Assembly: GCA_977017575.1 (NCBI GenBank)
Contig: CDRNVI010000084.1
Coordinates: forward strand, 1 to 64,000
Direction of reading: 5' to 3'
DNA from: Paramoeba atlantica
Taxonomy: Eukaryota; Discosea
DNA: 64,000 nt
In this document: positions 60,991 to 64,000 of the stretch, one piece after another
Numbering within the stretch: the stretch's first letter is position 1
Layout of the letters: every line of letters begins with the position of its first letter
Notes under the pieces: model-generated
The model's input: the letters and a program-made list of their open reading frames with translations, nothing else
Database searches by the model: none
Told to the model about the DNA's origin: nothing
Translations under genes and position numbers: made by a program

Positions 60991-61377
60991 AAATTATTGA
61001 AAAACATAGCACGGGAAGAACACCTGGAAGCTCAGGCCGAGATTTTAAAATACTTAGAAAGTGAACATTTCAACAGTTTAGGCTGTGCAAAAGCTACACC
61101 GGTTTATCGAGGTGAGTCCAAATATCTGTCCCCATTTTTAGACGACTTAGTGGAAAGTGGAATCTTGAAACCCCTACCGCGCCGAAAAGCAAAAATCTGG
61201 ATGTCAGCATTCCTAGTCCCGAAGCAGCGCAAACGAACCTTAAGGGCAATTCTGAATGCAATACCTCTGAATGACTTGCAGGAGATGGTGCCAGGGCCGT
61301 TAGATCTTCCAGGATTGTCCAACATTGAAGATATGATTAGGACTCATGCGTTTTTCTGTGAAACTGATGGAAAGTGA
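60991..61377 (+). pseudogene. Element A RT fragment after the insertions (unit 4)
   Basis: Continuation of the element A RT remnant displaced by C and the MITE, ending at the same point as in other units. Confidence 0.6.
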
Positions 61378-61684
61378 TGATTTCTGTGAAACTGATGAAA
61401 GATGTGAAACTGATGGAAAAATAGTCGGGATGATTGGACTGAAACTTTCATTGAAGCGATATATTACTAGGAAAATTGGTTTTAACATGGTTTACTTTCA
61501 TTATGATGCAGGGGAGAGAAGACGTTGATTTCTAGAAGTATACGTTTAGAAATTTAGGATGATTGACATAATGGCCCTTCGGGGCACATAATATTTATAT
61601 TATGATTTGTTTTTACAGATTGTGGCCCCGAAAGGGGCACCCGTTCTTAGATGTAATGAGATTTATTATTTAGTAGTACTCGGG

Positions 61685-61837
61685 ATGAAGTCATATATAT
61701 TGTTTTTGTGTATAGCGACACTCCTTCTTTTACCCTTTTCAAATTGCGCCCACCCACCAACCCCCAACCATTTCGCGGAGTTGGTGGACGGGATGCCCGT
61801 TCGTAAGTTTGAGGAGTTGTTGACTGGGTTTCTGTGA
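61685..61837 (+). CDS. Small ORF with signal-peptide-like start in A2 (unit 4)
   Basis: Same 50-codon frame as at 15163. Confidence 0.2.
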   Translation: MKSYILFLCIATLLLLPFSNCAHPPTPNHFAELVDGMPVRKFEELLTGFL

Positions 61838-62240
61838 TTGTTTTTATTATATTGGCCAGGTACCTTGATAATTCGTCAGATAGATATAGTTTATTGGAAA
61901 CTAAAAATAGTCGGGATGATTGGACTGAAACTTTCATTGAAGCGATATATTACTAGGAAAATTGGTTTTAACATGGTTTACTTTCATTATGATGCAGGGG
62001 AGAGAAGACGTTGATTTCTGGTTTGTAACGGGGCGATTAAGTCGGCTTTCAGCGGGTCTACTAGGTATCTCGGGACCCGGGACTTCGGAGGACTTGCGTC
62101 CGTGATAGAACCCTTCGGAAGCATGTGAACTACTCCTCGAGAGAAGTCTTTTCGACACCATGTGGGGTTTTCGCCTTCGCCCATTTCGCGTAGCACCTCG
62201 CGCTCTGTGGTCAGGTACGGATAAGGTAGCGTCTGTTGAG

Positions 62241-62323
62241 ATCTTTAACGATAAAGATACAGTTTCTGTACCTTGTTGTTTTTTTTTTTTTTTTTTACAC
62301 CTCTAACAATTTTCATGACACAT
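62241..62323 (+). ncRNA. Spliced-leader-like motif at the right edge of the array
   Basis: Same motif and T-run as at the internal junctions, but the downstream hairpin is cut after catgacacat, where unrelated DNA begins. Confidence 0.35.
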
Positions 62324-64000
62324 CACAGCACGGTAGACGCGTTTTCGTGAATGGGAAAAAGAGGAAAACGATCAACCGAGGGTGCAGACCGCCAGCTTAA
62401 ACGTAGGAATGAAAATGTAACGCAAAAACAAAAAAAGAATGAAAATAACCCCTCGTTTTTGGCAAAAGCAAGCCCGAAGAACAAAGTGTGCTCGTGAACG
62501 ACAAACTAAAAATTCAGGCGACTGAAAGGAATAGTTTCTGTTTAGGAACCTACAATGTACGCTCCTGGGGTGGCCGGTCGAATGATACATCAGATTGCTG
62601 GGTAACTAATGCGTCGAACACTGCTAGGCTAGCAACGCAAGCGGACATCGACATACTTGGTGTTCAGGAATGTCGCATTCCCGGTGTCAACCGAATTCAA
62701 ATCGTAACAGAGAATGGTCCTTGGACATTACTACATAGTGGTCACGGTACGAAGAAAAAGTTTATAAACGGCGTAGGACTACTTCTAAACAGACGTGCTA
62801 CCAAAGCTATGATTGGGTATCATGGGATAAACGAACGCATTATCTGTGCAAACTTTAGAATCCGCAATTCTAAAAACATGTTTATCGTTTGCACATACGC
62901 GCCGACAGAGGTTGCAGAACCTATAAACAAAGATGAGTTTTATGAGTCACTGAATGAAGCAATGAAGTTTAAGCGTGCTGATGAAATACCGCACGTAATA
63001 GGTGATTTCAACGCCAGAATTTGCTACCGCAATGCCTTATCTCCACAGGTAGGTCGCAATGCGATCGGAACAAGGACAACAAACAACGGATCAAGACTCG
63101 TCGATTTCTGTCGCACGCACGGCTTAATCCTATTAAATACACATGCAATACCAAAGAACGATACAGAGCATAATAAGCCATACTCAGTCACATGGTATTC
63201 GAATACAAAAACAGACTGCGGCCAAATAGATTACATAGCTGTACCCTCTTTCGTAGTCGCGCGTAATACGGAAGTAGCACAAAACTTGGAATACGAAAGC
63301 GATCACCGCCTATTACGTACCAGCTTGGCAGTCGAACCAGCACGTATCCAGACTGAGTGTAATAAGACGTACGTTATTAATCTTCAGGATGAGGAAATCC
63401 GACTAAAATATCAGCAAAAGCTTCATGAGAATCTTGAAAACAAAGTCCATGATTCCAACACAACGTTAAATCTTACCGCGATATGGGAGGAAATTACTGT
63501 TGCAATTCGCAACAGCGCGCAAGTATTAAACGCTGCACGAAAAAAGACGAAAATTTGGATGACTCCTCAAGTACATGAAATAATAACACGCCGAAAAAAA
63601 GCTTTTCAGGAAACACTACACCAAGGATCCACAGATCAGGAAAGTATCGTTGCCAAGAATTACTACACGCAAATAAGATCTGAAGCTCAGAAAGTGTGTC
63701 GATCAGCAAAACGAAAACACTATAACACAGAAATAAATAGAAAACGCTGCCCGTAGACAAAAAGTAAAAGAACTTCACAGACAGGCAGATCTCATTGTAG
63801 CACGCGACACAATTGCAAGCAAGTACTGTCAGATCATCAATGATCAAAATGGGGACTCGACAATTGATGAGCAAGACATCGTTAATACGTTCGCTGCCCA
63901 TTTCACACGTTTGCAGCACTGCACGAAGTCTAACTTCAGCATAGAAAAAGTAAGAAAAGACCTAGAGTGTAATGAACTGCATTCAACAAGAAAACAAAAC
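62324..64000 (+). mobile_element. APE-type LINE, 5' part, runs off the window
   Basis: An apurinic-like endonuclease followed by a charged linker. The RT expected downstream is not in the window. A short lysine-rich frame at 62352-62498 (MGKRGKRSTEG...) precedes it and may be the remains of the N-terminus. After 63756 the linker continues to the window end in another frame, consistent with a one-base slip in the A-run near 63740. Confidence 0.7.
62449..63756 (+). CDS. LINE endonuclease (EEP/APE family), partial
   Basis: The frame opens after a stop at 62446 and has no early ATG; a GTG lies at 62488, so the true start is uncertain. Motifs in order: LGTYNVRS (Asn), ILGVQECRI (catalytic Glu), FIVCTYAPTE, HVIGDFNARI (Asp and Asn), SVTWYSN, QIDYIAV (Asp), SDHRLLRT (Asp-His). 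These are the complete exonuclease-endonuclease-phosphatase signature that nicks target DNA in APE LINEs. The C-terminal ~100 residues are charged and helical and would link to the RT. Jockey-, RTE- or ingi-like clades are all possible; the RT is needed to decide. Confidence 0.75.
   Translation, partial: PLVFGKSKPEEQSVLVNDKLKIQATERNSFCLGTYNVRSWGGRSNDTSDCWVTNASNTARLATQADIDILGVQECRIPGVNRIQIVTENGPWTLLHSGHGTKKKFINGVGLLLNRRATKAMIGYHGINERIICANFRIRNSKNMFIVCTYAPTEVAEPINKDEFYESLNEAMKFKRADEIPHVIGDFNARICYRNALSPQVGRNAIGTRTTNNGSRLVDFCRTHGLILLNTHAIPKNDTEHNKPYSVTWYSNTKTDCGQIDYIAVPSFVVARNTEVAQNLEYESDHRLLRTSLAVEPARIQTECNKTYVINLQDEEIRLKYQQKLHENLENKVHDSNTTLNLTAIWEEITVAIRNSAQVLNAARKKTKIWMTPQVHEIITRRKKAFQETLHQGSTDQESIVAKNYYTQIRSEAQKVCRSAKRKHYNTEINRKRCP

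Larger units (their letters stand above)
50482..62019 (+). mobile_element. VIPER-like element A, unit 4 (interrupted by element C and a MITE)
   Basis: Gag and recombinase look whole here. The RT remnant is split by the 53957-60990 insertions and is incomplete at the usual point. The split repeat is at 61418-61533 and 61904-62019. Confidence 0.7.
42302..62323 (+). repeat. Composite tandem unit 4
   Basis: 20,022 bp, of which about 7.03 kb (53957-60990) is later insertion of element C and a MITE. It has 24 153-bp repeats, the largest array, and lacks element B. It ends in the middle of the hairpin after the spliced-leader-like motif, where LINE-flanking DNA starts. Confidence 0.85.

Overview
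This window is almost entirely transposable-element DNA from a eukaryote. No ordinary host gene, rRNA or tRNA could be recognised. Three tyrosine-recombinase retroelements all read gag, then recombinase, then reverse transcriptase/RNase H. That order is known from the VIPER/TATE group of kinetoplastids. They lie beside a CRE/SLACS-type non-LTR element, and a short motif resembling a kinetoplastid spliced leader recurs at the end of every large repeat. I therefore infer a euglenozoan (kinetoplastid or relative) genome with moderate confidence; this is inference, not proof.

Layout. 1-900: left flank, with two minus-strand fragments of a diverged relative of VIPER-like element A. 901-62323: four head-to-tail copies of one composite unit (unit 1 901-15807, unit 2 15808-31197, unit 3 31198-42301, unit 4 42302-62323). 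The copies are nearly identical, so the amplification is recent. 62324-64000: the start of an APE-type LINE that runs off the window.

Each unit has the same order. (i) A block of 213-bp repeats. (ii) A 153-bp repeat array of 4, 10, 13 or 24 copies, which carries an in-frame 51-residue-repeat reading frame and looks like a nested insertion. (iii) More 213-bp repeats running into an intact 1193-1210 residue CRE-type protein with RT, two CCHC fingers and a restriction-like endonuclease. (iv) VIPER-like element A: an intact gag, a recombinase with a long proline-rich tail, an RT cut short at the same place in every unit, and a 3' split direct repeat (B1-A2-B2). (v) A tail with the spliced-leader-like motif and a T-run.

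Units 1 and 2 also carry VIPER-like element B between the gag and recombinase of A. Unit 4 carries VIPER-like element C (minus strand, looks whole, identical 108-bp terminal inverted repeats) followed by a 278-bp MITE. The CRE ORF is open in all four units, and C and the unit 2 copy of B are the best-preserved sources of recombinase. Element A cannot be autonomous because its RT is incomplete everywhere.
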